Part shown: in pieces, positions 53,037-61,503 of the stretch
Numbering within the stretch: the first letter of the stretch is position 1
Layout of the letters: every line of letters begins with the position of its first letter
Source of the DNA: Acinetobacter corruptisaponis
GTDB taxonomy: Bacteria; Pseudomonadota; Gammaproteobacteria; Pseudomonadales; Moraxellaceae
Direction: 5' to 3'
Assembly: GCF_030053775.1 (NCBI RefSeq)
Contig: NZ_CP125669.1
Location: forward strand, 3,529,962-3,593,961
DNA length: 64,000 bases
The notes under the pieces: model-generated
The model's input: only the letters and a program-made list of their open reading frames with translations
Told to the model about the DNA's origin: nothing
The model's database searches: none
Made by a program: the position numbers and the translations under genes

Positions 53037-53795
53037 TTAGATTGGGTTGTTTAATTCAAAATATTCGGCATCTATGGAAAACTGCTTGGCAATTGCCTGA
53101 GCCAAACGCTGTACACCATAGCGTTCTGTTGCATGATGCCCACAGGCAAAATAATGAACGCCAAGCTCTTTTGCCTCATAAAAGGTTCGTTCGCTGACCT
53201 CACCCGAAATATAGGCATCACAGTTTTGCTCAGCAGCCTTGCCAATAAAGTCCTGTGCTCCGCCAGTACAAAAGCCAACTCTTTGGATAAATGTTTTTTC
53301 ACTTGGTAAATGAATGACATTAAAGTCAAAGATAGCCTGCAATTTTTCCTTAAATTGTTCAGGACTCAGTGCTTGATCCAGATAGCCAATATTGCCAATG
53401 GGATATTTTTCGGTTGGGTCCAGCGCTTCCAAATCTTGTAGGGCAATTAACTCCGCAATGGCTGCATTATTTCCCAGCACAGGATGGGCATCCAAGGGTA
53501 GGTGATAGGCGATCAGTGAAATGTTGTTTTGAATGAGTTTTTTAATGCGATTGCCACGCATCCCTGTGATTGGGTAGGGTTCACCTTTCCAGAAATAGCC
53601 ATGATGAACTAGCAAGGCATCCGCCTGTTGAGCAATTGCTGCATCAATGGCATCTTCAGAGGCTGTGACAGCACAGACAATCTTGTTGACTTCAGGCTTG
53701 CCCTCAATTTGTAGCCCGTTTGGTGCATAGTCCTTAAACTCATTTGCCTTTAATGTCTGATTACACCACTGCACAATGTCATGCAAATTTGCCAT
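53037..53795 (-). CDS. NIF3-like dinuclear metal-centre protein
   Basis: A 252-residue protein of the YbgI/NIF3 family. It has the metal-binding HH pair in LVHHGYFWKG, YHLPLDAH, and the late SGEVSERTFYEAKE and FACGHHATERYG motifs. E. coli YbgI is a hexamer binding two metals; the role is unproven, with GTP cyclohydrolase I-like assignments disputed. GAGGAATCGC before ATG 53795 decides the start. A separate insert-type domain protein is encoded at 2058. Confidence 0.9.
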   Translation of the reverse strand: MANLHDIVQWCNQTLKANEFKDYAPNGLQIEGKPEVNKIVCAVTASEDAIDAAIAQQADALLVHHGYFWKGEPYPITGMRGNRIKKLIQNNISLIAYHLPLDAHPVLGNNAAIAELIALQDLEALDPTEKYPIGNIGYLDQALSPEQFKEKLQAIFDFNVIHLPSEKTFIQRVGFCTGGAQDFIGKAAEQNCDAYISGEVSERTFYEAKELGVHYFACGHHATERYGVQRLAQAIAKQFSIDAEYFELNNPI

Positions 53796-53978
53796 GCGAT
53801 TCCTCAAATGCTTTACATCTATATATAAGTATCCATAAAACCATATTTTTGAATGTAACTAAAGCTAGACAAAACTTTTTTAACTTTTGCATTGATTTTA
53901 GGCAATTTACTTTACAATAGTGGAAAATTCCTGTTCTTCAATATATTAACTCCATTGTTCGCCTAGAGGATAATAAAC

Positions 53979-55160
53979 GTGCGCCGTGCATTTACATGGT
54001 TACCTTGGGTATTACTCATTCTTGTTATCATTAGTTTCCTAAGCTGGCAAAAATTGCATCAGCCGAAGCCAACAGTCGCTGCCGATGGCGTTAAAATGCC
54101 TGCCGAAAAAGTGGAGCCACTGATTGATACAACCCGAACGGGTGGCGTGGTTTCCTATAGTGCTGCGGTAAAGGTTGCAGCTCCAGCAGTGGTAAATATT
54201 TTTACCACGCAGAAAGTGAAGCAGATGAATCATCCATTGTTGAATGATCCTGTGTTTCGTGAGTTTTTTGGCAACCAGATTCCTCAGCAACCTCAAAATG
54301 AAAATAGTCTAGGTTCGGGCGTTATTGTTCGTGCAGATGGTTATATTCTAACCAATAACCATGTGATTGCTCAGGCTGAACATATTGTAGTGGCGTTGCA
54401 TGATGGTCGCCGTGCTGAAGCTAAGGTGATCGGAACTGACCCTGATACCGATTTGGCTGTCATTAAGATTGAACTGGACAAGCTTCCAGTTCTACCATTT
54501 AAACTGAGTGGTAATGAAGTTGGGGATGTTGTGCTTGCGATTGGTAATCCATTTGGTGTGGGCCAGACCGTCACGCAGGGGATTATTTCCGCCACAGGCC
54601 GTTCAGATTTAGGCATTAACACCTATGAAGACTTTATTCAGACCGATGCTGCAATCAACCCAGGTAACTCTGGTGGTGCATTGATTGATGTTGCGGGTAA
54701 CCTGATTGGTGTGAATACTGCAATCTTCTCGCAGTCTGGCGGTTCACTGGGAATTGGTTTTGCGATTCCTGCACAGGTTTGCCAGCAAGTCCTCAACTCG
54801 ATTTTAAAAGATGGCCGTGTTGTACGTGGCTGGTTGGGCATTAGCCTGATTCCAAATACGCTGGATGAAGATGTACTGGCCTCAAAACCAGTTGGTGTCA
54901 TTGTTGCAGATGTATTGCGTGACGGTCCAGCCGATGCTGCGGGAGTGAAGCGTGGCGATAAAATCATTCAGGTCAATAATGAGCAAATTGGCTCAGCGTC
55001 ACACCTGATCAATTATGTGGCGTTGCAAGCCCCTGCAAGTGTGATTGATGTGGTGGTTGAACGTGATGGCAAGCAGCAAACCTTGCAGGTCAAAGTAGGC
55101 GAGCGTAAAGTGCAGCAAAATGCCCAGTCGCAATATATTCCATTGCCTAAACGACAATAA
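53979..55160 (+). CDS. DegS/AlgW-like membrane-anchored serine protease
   Basis: A 393-residue S1C protease with one N-terminal transmembrane helix (about 7-24) and no cleavage site, catalytic H128, D158 and S231 (NPGNSGGALI), and a single PDZ domain at about 285-375. This build is that of DegS/AlgW, which senses misfolded outer-membrane proteins and starts regulated proteolysis of an anti-sigma factor. The start codon is GTG, after GAGGATAA. Two terminators follow. Confidence 0.92.
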   Translation: MRRAFTWLPWVLLILVIISFLSWQKLHQPKPTVAADGVKMPAEKVEPLIDTTRTGGVVSYSAAVKVAAPAVVNIFTTQKVKQMNHPLLNDPVFREFFGNQIPQQPQNENSLGSGVIVRADGYILTNNHVIAQAEHIVVALHDGRRAEAKVIGTDPDTDLAVIKIELDKLPVLPFKLSGNEVGDVVLAIGNPFGVGQTVTQGIISATGRSDLGINTYEDFIQTDAAINPGNSGGALIDVAGNLIGVNTAIFSQSGGSLGIGFAIPAQVCQQVLNSILKDGRVVRGWLGISLIPNTLDEDVLASKPVGVIVADVLRDGPADAAGVKRGDKIIQVNNEQIGSASHLINYVALQAPASVIDVVVERDGKQQTLQVKVGERKVQQNAQSQYIPLPKRQ

Positions 55161-55180
55161 ATAATTGATTGTTTTTAATG

Positions 55181-55211
55181 AAAAAGGGTTGCTTAAGGGC
55201 AGCCCTTTTTT
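55181..55211 (+). terminator. Terminator of the DegS-like gene, first of two
   Basis: AAGGGTTGC and GCAGCCCTT pair (one G-U pair as plus-strand RNA) followed by six T residues, 20 bases after the stop. Confidence 0.75.
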
Positions 55212-55220
55212 GGGCAATAA

Positions 55221-55259
55221 AAAAAAGCTTGCTGATCAAGGTCACTCAGCAAGCTTTTT
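55221..55259. terminator. Second, bidirectional terminator
   Basis: A 13-14 bp perfect inverted repeat (AAAAGCTTGCTGA / TCAGCAAGCTTTT) flanked by A and T runs. It serves the DegS-like gene and the converging MFS gene. Confidence 0.88.
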
Positions 55260-55372
55260 GATTGTTTATAGGCTTTTTATTTTTTATTAAAACAGTAAAA
55301 TTTGATGGTTTGATGACAGTTTCTTGATGATTAAATGACAAATATGAATCACTGAAACACTTTTAAAAATTT

Positions 55373-55507
55373 TTAATGAGCGCAAAATGCCTGATTAAAG
55401 TACTCAAATAAATCAGGTGTTTGAAACCAGATGAGGATTGAGGCACCCATTAAGCCAATCATGCAGAGGATAAGTGTGATTTTAAGGTTCCGTGCAACAC
55501 TAGTCAT
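55373..55507 (-). CDS. Small membrane protein (44 aa) overlapping the MFS gene
   Basis: The frame starts with ATG at 55507, which lies 8 bases inside the MFS gene end, and runs 44 codons to TAA. The product has basic residues at the N-terminus (VARNLK) and then a hydrophobic helix (ITLILCMIGLMGASILIWF) and a short C-terminal tail (TPDLFEYFNQAFCAH). The overlap suggests translation coupled to the transporter and a possible accessory role. Not recognised from any family. Confidence 0.5.
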   Translation of the reverse strand: MTSVARNLKITLILCMIGLMGASILIWFQTPDLFEYFNQAFCAH

Positions 55508-56705
55508 GAATAACAGCCTCTTCATTGACGAAAAGATGAATAAGCACTCCAAAGACACTCAAGAGCAGGCAAGCCAGCCAAATCATGTTGTAGTTACCCG
55601 CCAAGTCATGGTTTACACCACCCAGCCATCCACCGAAGAATGAACCAATTTGATGGGTAAAAAACACAATCCCACTGAGCATGGATAGATATTTTACCCC
55701 AAACATATTGGCAACAATACCATTGGTTAGTGGTACGGTTGAGAGCCAGAGCAGTCCCATGATAATGCCAAAACTGTAAACCGTGAAAATGCTGAGCGGT
55801 AATAGCAGAAAGGCAATAATGGCGATACCACGTAAGCCATAAAGCAGCATCAGCAGTCTTGGTTTGGAAAAACGATCACCCAGCCACCCCGCGCCATAGG
55901 TTCCGACAATATTGAATAAGCCCACAAGTGCTAAAAAGATGGTTCCTGCGGTGGCATCAAAGCCATGATCAATCAAGTAGCCTGGAAGATGCACGCCTAA
56001 AAATACCACCTGAAATCCGCAGACTAAAAAACCGAGGGACAGCCACCAAAAAGGTTTGTGGTTTTTCGCAATTGTCAAAACCTGCTTGAATGTCAGGTTT
56101 TGCTGATCAAGTGCTTTGGGTATTGTGCAACTTGGTGTCTTGAGCAACCAGGCAAGTGGAATGATAAATGCAACCGCAAAGGCGCTGACCAGCAATGCAG
56201 ATGACCACCCAATATTTTTGAGTAGCAGCAAGGTTGAGGGCAGCATAATGAACTGCCCAAATGAACCAGCGGCACTGGCGATCCCCATGACCATGCTGCG
56301 TTTTTCTGGTGGGGCGGCACGGCCAACAGCGGACAGTAAAACGGTAAATGAGGTCGCGGAGAGTGCTAAACCAATAATCAATCCCATACTTAGGTTCAGC
56401 AACAGACTTGTAGAGCTGAATGCCATTAGGACCAAGCCAATGCTATAAAGCATGCCGCCAGCAATTACCACTTTTTTGGTGCCGTATTTATCCGCAATTG
56501 CACCTGTAAATGGTTGGGCTGCGCCCCAGATCAGGTTTTGCATAGCAATCGCTAAGCTAAAAATATGATGACCCCAGCCAAAAGATTCACTCATCGGAAC
56601 CAGATAAAGCCCAAAGCCATGACGAACACCAAGGGAAAGCGCAAGTATAATGGCACTCCCAATAAGCATATAAATGAGTTGCTTGGAAAATTGCTGATTT
56701 GGCAT
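55500..56705 (-). CDS. MFS transporter
   Basis: A 401-residue twelve-helix transporter. The motif-A-like loop reads GAIADKYGTKKV and a related loop in the second half GWLGDRFSKPR. The N-terminus RHGFGLYLVPMSESFGW resembles oxalate/formate-type and monocarboxylate-type MFS proteins. Substrate unknown. A hairpin separates it from the porin gene upstream, so it may be only partly cotranscribed with porin and narK. Confidence 0.88.
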   Translation of the reverse strand: MPNQQFSKQLIYMLIGSAIILALSLGVRHGFGLYLVPMSESFGWGHHIFSLAIAMQNLIWGAAQPFTGAIADKYGTKKVVIAGGMLYSIGLVLMAFSSTSLLLNLSMGLIIGLALSATSFTVLLSAVGRAAPPEKRSMVMGIASAAGSFGQFIMLPSTLLLLKNIGWSSALLVSAFAVAFIIPLAWLLKTPSCTIPKALDQQNLTFKQVLTIAKNHKPFWWLSLGFLVCGFQVVFLGVHLPGYLIDHGFDATAGTIFLALVGLFNIVGTYGAGWLGDRFSKPRLLMLLYGLRGIAIIAFLLLPLSIFTVYSFGIIMGLLWLSTVPLTNGIVANMFGVKYLSMLSGIVFFTHQIGSFFGGWLGGVNHDLAGNYNMIWLACLLLSVFGVLIHLFVNEEAVIHD

Positions 56706-56806
56706 TGTTGTTTTTAATCTGGGAAATAAGTGAAAATTATTCTAAATGACTTGGGCTATTATTTCGATTCTTTAGGGACATAATTGTTAGGATGGTTATT
56801 ATATGG

Positions 56807-56834
56807 CAACAGGGCAACCTAAATTGCCCTGTTG
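56807..56834 (-). terminator. Hairpin behind the porin gene
   Basis: A perfect 11-bp inverted repeat (CAACAGGGCAA / TTGCCCTGTTG) around CCTAAA lies 25 bases past the porin stop. The following minus-strand sequence has few T residues in a row, so termination may be partial. Confidence 0.6.
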
Positions 56835-56858
56835 AATCTAAAGGTCTCGTTTATTACT

Positions 56859-57983
56859 TTAGAACTTAAATTCCAGACCTAAACCAGCAACAGGCTGTTT
56901 ATCCTTTTTACTGGCTTGCTCAAGCGTTAAATAGCCTGCATAACCATAAGTTTTCACCTGCTTGTTAAATGCATAGTCCACGCCACCAATGATCTGTTTG
57001 GCCTCAAAATCAACTGTGGTGTCCTTAAAGCTAGTGGTGTTTTGGCTGTACTGACCTTTCATTGTCCAGTTCTTTGCCTGTGGAATGGTGTATTCCGCAC
57101 CAAGCAACCAGCCCTTGGCATCATCAATCTTGTCTGCGCCTGCGGTATTGCCAGCCACATTCTCAACCTCGGAGCTTTGGAACAGTGCTTTCAAAGCCAA
57201 ACCATTCACTGGGTTGATACGGCCAATGGCACGGATGGTATTTGCCGCGGCAAATATCGCTGGAGCAGCCGTTGATGAAATCGCCTTGTCAGAGGCATTT
57301 AAAAAGCCACGGCCAAGGAATGTGCTAGGAATCGCGCTGTCATAGCCAATACCCGCAACTAACAATGGGCTTTCAAAGCTTGCCGAAGCTGACCATGCAT
57401 CGCCCAGACCACGCCCCTCAACCTTGGCATTGCCAGCAGTTCCAGAAACGCCCGTTGCCTCACCTGTTGCCAGCAATGCGTTTACCTTGACTGCACCATT
57501 CAGAACAGGCACCTTGACCGCTGGAGACTCATAAACCACCGCGTTGCTGACACGGGTTTCGCCCGCAAAGATTCCACCAATGTCGGCCTTGTTGGCAACA
57601 TAGTTGTTAAAGGTATCGACAACACTTGACAACTGTTTAACTGGGGTGTCATGCACACCAATTTTTACTGTACCCAACTGGGCATCCTTCAAACCGACAA
57701 AACGGTTACGCTGTGACCAGTCTGAGCTGTCGCCATCCGCGCTGAAGCCCCATTCGATGGCATAAACGGCACTTAAACGGTCTGTAAGTTTTTCATCGCC
57801 CTTAACACCAATAAATGAGCTGTTTGAGCTAATTTCCCAAACATCCTTGTTGGCCTTGGTCGCATTTTTTTCTGGTAAATAGTCAACACTGGCATCAATC
57901 TCACCGTAAATGGTTGGTGCTGCTGCGAAAGTTGTACTGCTAAAAATGCTGAGCATGGCAAAGCCAAGAAGATTCAATTTCAT
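56859..57983 (-). CDS. Outer-membrane porin (Gram-negative trimeric type)
   Basis: A 374-residue porin with signal peptide (cleavage near TFAA), a first strand PTIYGEIDASVDYL, the loop-3-type segment VSNAVVYESP and a C-terminal LGLEFKF ending in Phe, typical for 16-strand porins. It follows the NarK-type gene by 69 bases on the same strand, so it may provide an outer-membrane route for nitrate or another anion. Confidence 0.88.
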   Translation of the reverse strand: MKLNLLGFAMLSIFSSTTFAAAPTIYGEIDASVDYLPEKNATKANKDVWEISSNSSFIGVKGDEKLTDRLSAVYAIEWGFSADGDSSDWSQRNRFVGLKDAQLGTVKIGVHDTPVKQLSSVVDTFNNYVANKADIGGIFAGETRVSNAVVYESPAVKVPVLNGAVKVNALLATGEATGVSGTAGNAKVEGRGLGDAWSASASFESPLLVAGIGYDSAIPSTFLGRGFLNASDKAISSTAAPAIFAAANTIRAIGRINPVNGLALKALFQSSEVENVAGNTAGADKIDDAKGWLLGAEYTIPQAKNWTMKGQYSQNTTSFKDTTVDFEAKQIIGGVDYAFNKQVKTYGYAGYLTLEQASKKDKQPVAGLGLEFKF

Positions 57984-58020
57984 ATTGAGACCCCTAAGAA
58001 AGATAAATTTGATTTTTAAA

Positions 58021-58044
58021 TGTGTGAGGGGGAGACCTCACACA
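58021..58044 (-). terminator. Hairpin between narK and porin
   Basis: TGTGTGAGG and CCTCACACA pair perfectly over 9 bp around GGGAGA. On the minus strand CATTTAAAAATC follows. It may be a weak terminator or an RNA stabiliser. Confidence 0.55.
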
Positions 58045-58052
58045 GAGGATGT

Positions 58053-59399
58053 TTAGGCAATAGAGTTGCGTTCAAGAACTGCTTGTTCAAACAATTGTTT
58101 TTCTTTAGTTTTGTGTTCCGCTGAGAAGCGAATGAGGATGACACCAAAGGCAGATACCATGACCAGTGTGCCTAACACCATCAGGCAGGTTTGGATATCC
58201 AGTAAACCTTTAAGTAAGAAACCTGCCGCAACCGCGCCAACGTTACCACCTGCACCGATAATGCCTGCAACACCTCCCAGTGCATCACGGTCGATAAATG
58301 GAACCAGCGCATAGGTTGCGCCACATGCCATGTGGGTAAACAGGGCAAAGATGGTCATGCTAAGAATGGCAAGGCCAACTGTATTCATTTGTGAGAACAG
58401 GATCAGGAACAGGCCTTCACATAGAATCAGGATAAACAGGATTTTGGTACGACCATCCAGACCTTTAGCCAATGCAACCTTGTCAGAGATGATGCCGCCT
58501 AAAGCACGGGCGAACAGGGCAAGCAAACCAAAGATACCCGCAGTTAAACCTGCTTCCTTGAGTCCCATATTGAAATGGTCAACATAGTACATTGCGGCAA
58601 CATTATGGATGAAGATTTCAATACCGAAGCATGCAGCATAGGAGATGAATAAAATCCAGACACGGTAGTTGCTTGCAGCTTGTAGCAGGATGGCTGTGCC
58701 ACCTTTTTTGCCGCTACCAACATTTACACCATTTTCACGTAGTTCCTTGAAATCACCTTGTGGGCAGTCCTGAGTCAGTTTCCAGTAGAGTACACCAACA
58801 ATCACCATCATGATGCCAGGTACAAGCAGGGCAATTCTCCAGCCCATAGCCTGTTCAACACCAAACATCACCAGCGCACCCAGAAGAAGTGGCATGATGG
58901 CTTGAGTGGCACCACCACCTGCATTGCCCCAGCCAGCCGAAGCAGCATTGGCGGTTCCCACCACATTTGGTGCAAACATCACACTGGTATGATATTGCGT
59001 AATGACGAAACTTGCACCAATCGCACCAATTAACAGGCGGAAGAACAGGAAAGACTCATAGGTGTTGGCCGCAGCCACACCAAATACAGGAATACTGCCG
59101 ATCAGTAAAAGTGCGGTATAGGTTTTACGTGGTCCAAACTTGTCGCACAATGGTCCAACAATTAGGCGGACAATAATGGTAATGGCCACTGCCGCAATAT
59201 TGATATTTGCAATTTGTTCCTTGGTTAAGTGAAATTCCCCAGAGATGACTGGCATCAACGGTGCGCATGCAAACCATGCAAAGAAACAAACGAAGAATGC
59301 AAGCCATGTCATATGAAAGGCACGCATGGCAGGAGTGGAAAAGCTGAATAGTTTTATTTCAGTCGCTTTTTTCGCATCTAAATTCATTTTTGAAGACAT
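58053..59399 (-). CDS. narK: Nitrate/nitrite transporter, NarK/NasA type
   Basis: A 448-residue twelve-helix MFS protein with the nitrate-porter signatures: ARG-bearing helix regions, the motif GWGNAGGGATQ in helix 5 and GVAGIIGAGGNVGAVAAGF in helix 11. It imports nitrate, or exchanges nitrate and nitrite, at the inner membrane. AGGAGAAGG lies before the ATG. A consensus sigma-54 promoter and a structured leader lie upstream, so nitrogen limitation probably controls it, pointing to assimilation rather than respiration. Confidence 0.93.
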   Translation of the reverse strand: MSSKMNLDAKKATEIKLFSFSTPAMRAFHMTWLAFFVCFFAWFACAPLMPVISGEFHLTKEQIANINIAAVAITIIVRLIVGPLCDKFGPRKTYTALLLIGSIPVFGVAAANTYESFLFFRLLIGAIGASFVITQYHTSVMFAPNVVGTANAASAGWGNAGGGATQAIMPLLLGALVMFGVEQAMGWRIALLVPGIMMVIVGVLYWKLTQDCPQGDFKELRENGVNVGSGKKGGTAILLQAASNYRVWILFISYAACFGIEIFIHNVAAMYYVDHFNMGLKEAGLTAGIFGLLALFARALGGIISDKVALAKGLDGRTKILFILILCEGLFLILFSQMNTVGLAILSMTIFALFTHMACGATYALVPFIDRDALGGVAGIIGAGGNVGAVAAGFLLKGLLDIQTCLMVLGTLVMVSAFGVILIRFSAEHKTKEKQLFEQAVLERNSIA

Positions 59400-59434
59400 G
59401 GCCTTCTCCTGAACTGAACGTCATTTATTTTTGC

Positions 59435-59449
59435 GATGTCTTTGACATC
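59435..59449 (-). promoter_or_regulatory. Second hairpin in the narK leader
   Basis: GATGTC-AAA-GACATC on the minus strand, extendable by TGC/GCA with one bulged T. It lies 36 bases before the narK start. Its loop does not fit the ANTAR hexaloop rule. Confidence 0.45.
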
Positions 59450-59496
59450 AGCAATCCGAACAGAACGGGCTTCATTGACCGTCAACAAATTCTTTG

Positions 59497-59514
59497 TGAA
59501 TCATCTTTGATTCA
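59497..59514 (-). promoter_or_regulatory. ANTAR-target-like hairpin at the 5' end of the narK leader
   Basis: On the minus strand TGAATC-AAAGAT-GATTCA forms a 6-bp stem with a six-base loop having A at position 1 and G at position 4, the rule for RNA targets of ANTAR antiterminators (NasR, NasT, EutV). It starts a few bases after the transcription start predicted from the sigma-54 element. Only one such loop is present; typical targets have two. Confidence 0.45.
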
Positions 59515-59529
59515 GCATGCTGGATATAA

Positions 59530-59546
59530 AGCAAGTGTCGTGCCAA
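59530..59546 (-). promoter_or_regulatory. Sigma-54 promoter of narK
   Basis: TTGGCACGACACTTGCT on the minus strand fits every defined position of the sigma-54 consensus YTGGCACGRNNNTTGCW. Transcription should begin near 59519, giving a leader of about 120 bases. TGGTGCA at 59705-59711 (plus strand) is a perfect half of an NtrC site about 185 bases upstream. Apart from these elements, the 401-base gap 59400-59800 shows only the OmpW terminator. Confidence 0.82.
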
Positions 59547-59759
59547 AACATATATTTAACCAAGTGAAAAATATAAGCTGTTATTTATAAATATTTAATT
59601 GATGAATTATTTTTATTGATTGAGTTTTAATCATGATCCATCAATGAAATGTATATGCATTATTTAAAATCATGCTAGATAGTAATGGGCAAATTGATTG
59701 CAATTGGTGCATGGTTTTCATGCATTTTGAGTTAAAAGATGGCGCTAAGCAGAACAGTG

Positions 59760-59784
59760 AAAAAAAGCAGCCGAAGCTGCTTTT
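59760..59784 (-). terminator. Rho-independent terminator of the OmpW-family gene
   Basis: On the minus strand GCAGC-TTCG-GCTGC, a UUCG-type tetraloop hairpin, is followed by seven T residues, 20 bases beyond the stop. Confidence 0.88.
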
Positions 59785-59800
59785 AAACATCATGCTGGGT

Positions 59801-60859
59801 TTAGAAACGATAGCCCACACCCACATAGGTAATGAGTGGGTCAATATCAATTTTTGTATTGGCGCGGATCAACTCTTTACCTGTATTGCGGTCAGTCACA
59901 TAAATTTGAGCCTCATTATTCATTTTTGAATAGGAGACTGAACCCACTGCAAACCAGTTTGGTTTAAAGTCATAGGTTGCGCCAACCGTGACAATCGGTG
60001 CAAAAGTGTCGGTTGCCTTGAGCTTAACCGCTGGATCGGCAGAGGAGGTTTTGCCGTCCAAAGCGGCACCTGCCTGACCATCATGGATATTCTGGATCAT
60101 GTGGCCTGCCGCAATAAGGTCTGCCTCAATGCCAGAATTCATTTTTAAGTCATTAAAGTAGGCGTACATCACACCAGCGCCTACATAGGGGCGGAATTTA
60201 TTTACCCCAGATTTGCCAAACTGATAATGCAGTTCGACTGCGGGCAACCAGGCACGGGCAGAGGCGGCCTTATCTCCCTGAGTCAGGTCAGTAATATGAA
60301 TGTCCTGCTTTAGATCAATTCCACCTAAAGAAGTATCTGCTTTACCTCTCAATGGTGCATAAATGTCGCCTTTACCTTTAATGTCTACTTTAGGGGGAAT
60401 ACCTGCTTTTACTTCTAAAGAAAGGTTATCGGTAAAATGATAATTCGCCATAATTCCGACAGTATCGACATCATCCGCTTCTAGTCCTGTTCCCTGACTT
60501 TGCCAGTTGGACAGTCCATTGACCGTTGCTGTTCCTGTTAGGAGTGCAGGCAAGGTGTCGGTTGGAAGTATCTTGATGGCTTCATACAAGAGTACATTGG
60601 AATCACGATCCGCTGCATTCAATACGGCCTGTTTGGAGACTGAACCCACTTTAGATGAGGTTCCCTCAGCCACACTGGTATTGATATTGACTGGGTTTGC
60701 CGATCCCTGCGGCATGGCATGCAGCCAACCTGCTGAAACGGAAAAACGTTTGAATCCATCTCCATCTTTTAAACTGAAATACGGTGAATCCGCAAAACTG
60801 AGGGTAGGTAAGGTGGTGGTAGCTAAACCCATAGCAATGTAAAGCACATGCTTTTTCAT
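59801..60859 (-). CDS. Large OmpW-family outer-membrane protein
   Basis: A 352-residue exported barrel protein. Signal peptide ends near LSFA; SPYFSLKDGDGFKRFSVSAGWLHAMPQG is the N-terminal strand, and LEVKAGIPPKVDIKGKG, FRPYVGAGVMYAYF and the C-terminal VGVGYRF match the OmpW family, whose eight-strand barrel lets hydrophobic compounds pass. It is about 130 residues longer than typical OmpW because of an insertion between the first and second strand (about residues 35-115). A 17-copy hexanucleotide tract lies 148 bases upstream. Confidence 0.88.
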   Translation of the reverse strand: MKKHVLYIAMGLATTTLPTLSFADSPYFSLKDGDGFKRFSVSAGWLHAMPQGSANPVNINTSVAEGTSSKVGSVSKQAVLNAADRDSNVLLYEAIKILPTDTLPALLTGTATVNGLSNWQSQGTGLEADDVDTVGIMANYHFTDNLSLEVKAGIPPKVDIKGKGDIYAPLRGKADTSLGGIDLKQDIHITDLTQGDKAASARAWLPAVELHYQFGKSGVNKFRPYVGAGVMYAYFNDLKMNSGIEADLIAAGHMIQNIHDGQAGAALDGKTSSADPAVKLKATDTFAPIVTVGATYDFKPNWFAVGSVSYSKMNNEAQIYVTDRNTGKELIRANTKIDIDPLITYVGVGYRF

Positions 60860-61006
60860 GGTGAGGACTCCATGTCCGATTTATAGAAACTTTTTATCCA
60901 GACAAAAATAACGTTTTTTACTAAAAGGTTTGTTTAGTTAAAATTTATAATTGTTATGCTTATGAAAATTTTTGTTGAGTTTGGATAAATTGATAAATAA
61001 AAATAG

Positions 61007-61108
61007 TGAGTCTGAGTCTGAGTCTGAGTCTGAGTCTGAGTCTGAGTCTGAGTCTGAGTCTGAGTCTGAGTCTGAGTCTGAGTCTGAGTCTGAGTCTGAG
61101 TCTGAGTC
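61007..61108. repeat. Hexanucleotide tandem repeat (TGAGTC)17
   Basis: Seventeen perfect, uninterrupted copies of TGAGTC, plus a partial TGA, lie 148 bases upstream of the OmpW-family start. Read on the minus strand one frame gives a run of Thr-Gln, but that frame lacks any believable protein around it. Length polymorphism by slippage is expected. Confidence 0.95.
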
Positions 61109-61115
61109 TGACTAA

Positions 61116-61353
61116 AATATTGCTCTAACTTATTGATAAAATAATCTTGGCGGAGTCTTGCCGAGTTCTCATCCAATTTCAGGATCAGCCTGCGGCTCGC
61201 CTTACTTTGGTTTCGCCCAAAGTAAGCAAAGGCATTGTCATCCGCAAAACTCGTTGACTACCGTCAGCCAGTTTAATAAATCGCAGAAACAGTGCTTGAT
61301 TAATGAAGTCCTGTCTCGAACAATTGCGGATGACGTTTCCGAGTATCATATTT
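61116..61353. repeat. Direct repeat copy A (core 61144-61353)
   Basis: A 210-base core nearly identical to copy B (about 7 mismatches by hand count), with a looser similarity extending about 28 bases further left. It contains CTTACTTTGG...CCAAAGTAAG, a 10-bp hairpin, and GTCATCCGCAA...TTGCGGATGAC, a long-range 11-bp inverted repeat. Together with copy B it brackets the TetR gene. The open frame through it is not a convincing gene. Confidence 0.9.
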
Positions 61354-61503
61354 TATGAGGATTTTATATCGAACATAGATTGGCTATTACAAAGACTTTC
61401 AATCACCAACAGTGCTTTAACACTGTTTGATCACATACCCCTATAGAATATTGACACGCCAAACCTTGCGCACTATTCTTTCCCTGCTGGCTCATTGCCA
61501 GTC

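Noticed and set aside
59435..59449. Second ANTAR hexaloop in the narK leader
   Set aside because: The stem closes on an AAA triloop and no alternative pairing gives a six-base loop with A1 and G4.
61007..61108. CRISPR-like array
   Set aside because: The repeat unit is six bases without spacers; it is a simple sequence repeat.
60934..61176. Minus-strand ORF encoding a long Thr-Gln run
   Set aside because: It is created by the hexanucleotide tract, which stays open in any frame without a stop; the flanking residues form no domain and part of the frame lies in the repeated element.
61158..61358. ORF in direct repeat copy A (and its partner at 62624-63067)
   Set aside because: Both start with a TTG inside the repeat and stay open through a structured non-coding-looking element; the second runs antisense into map.
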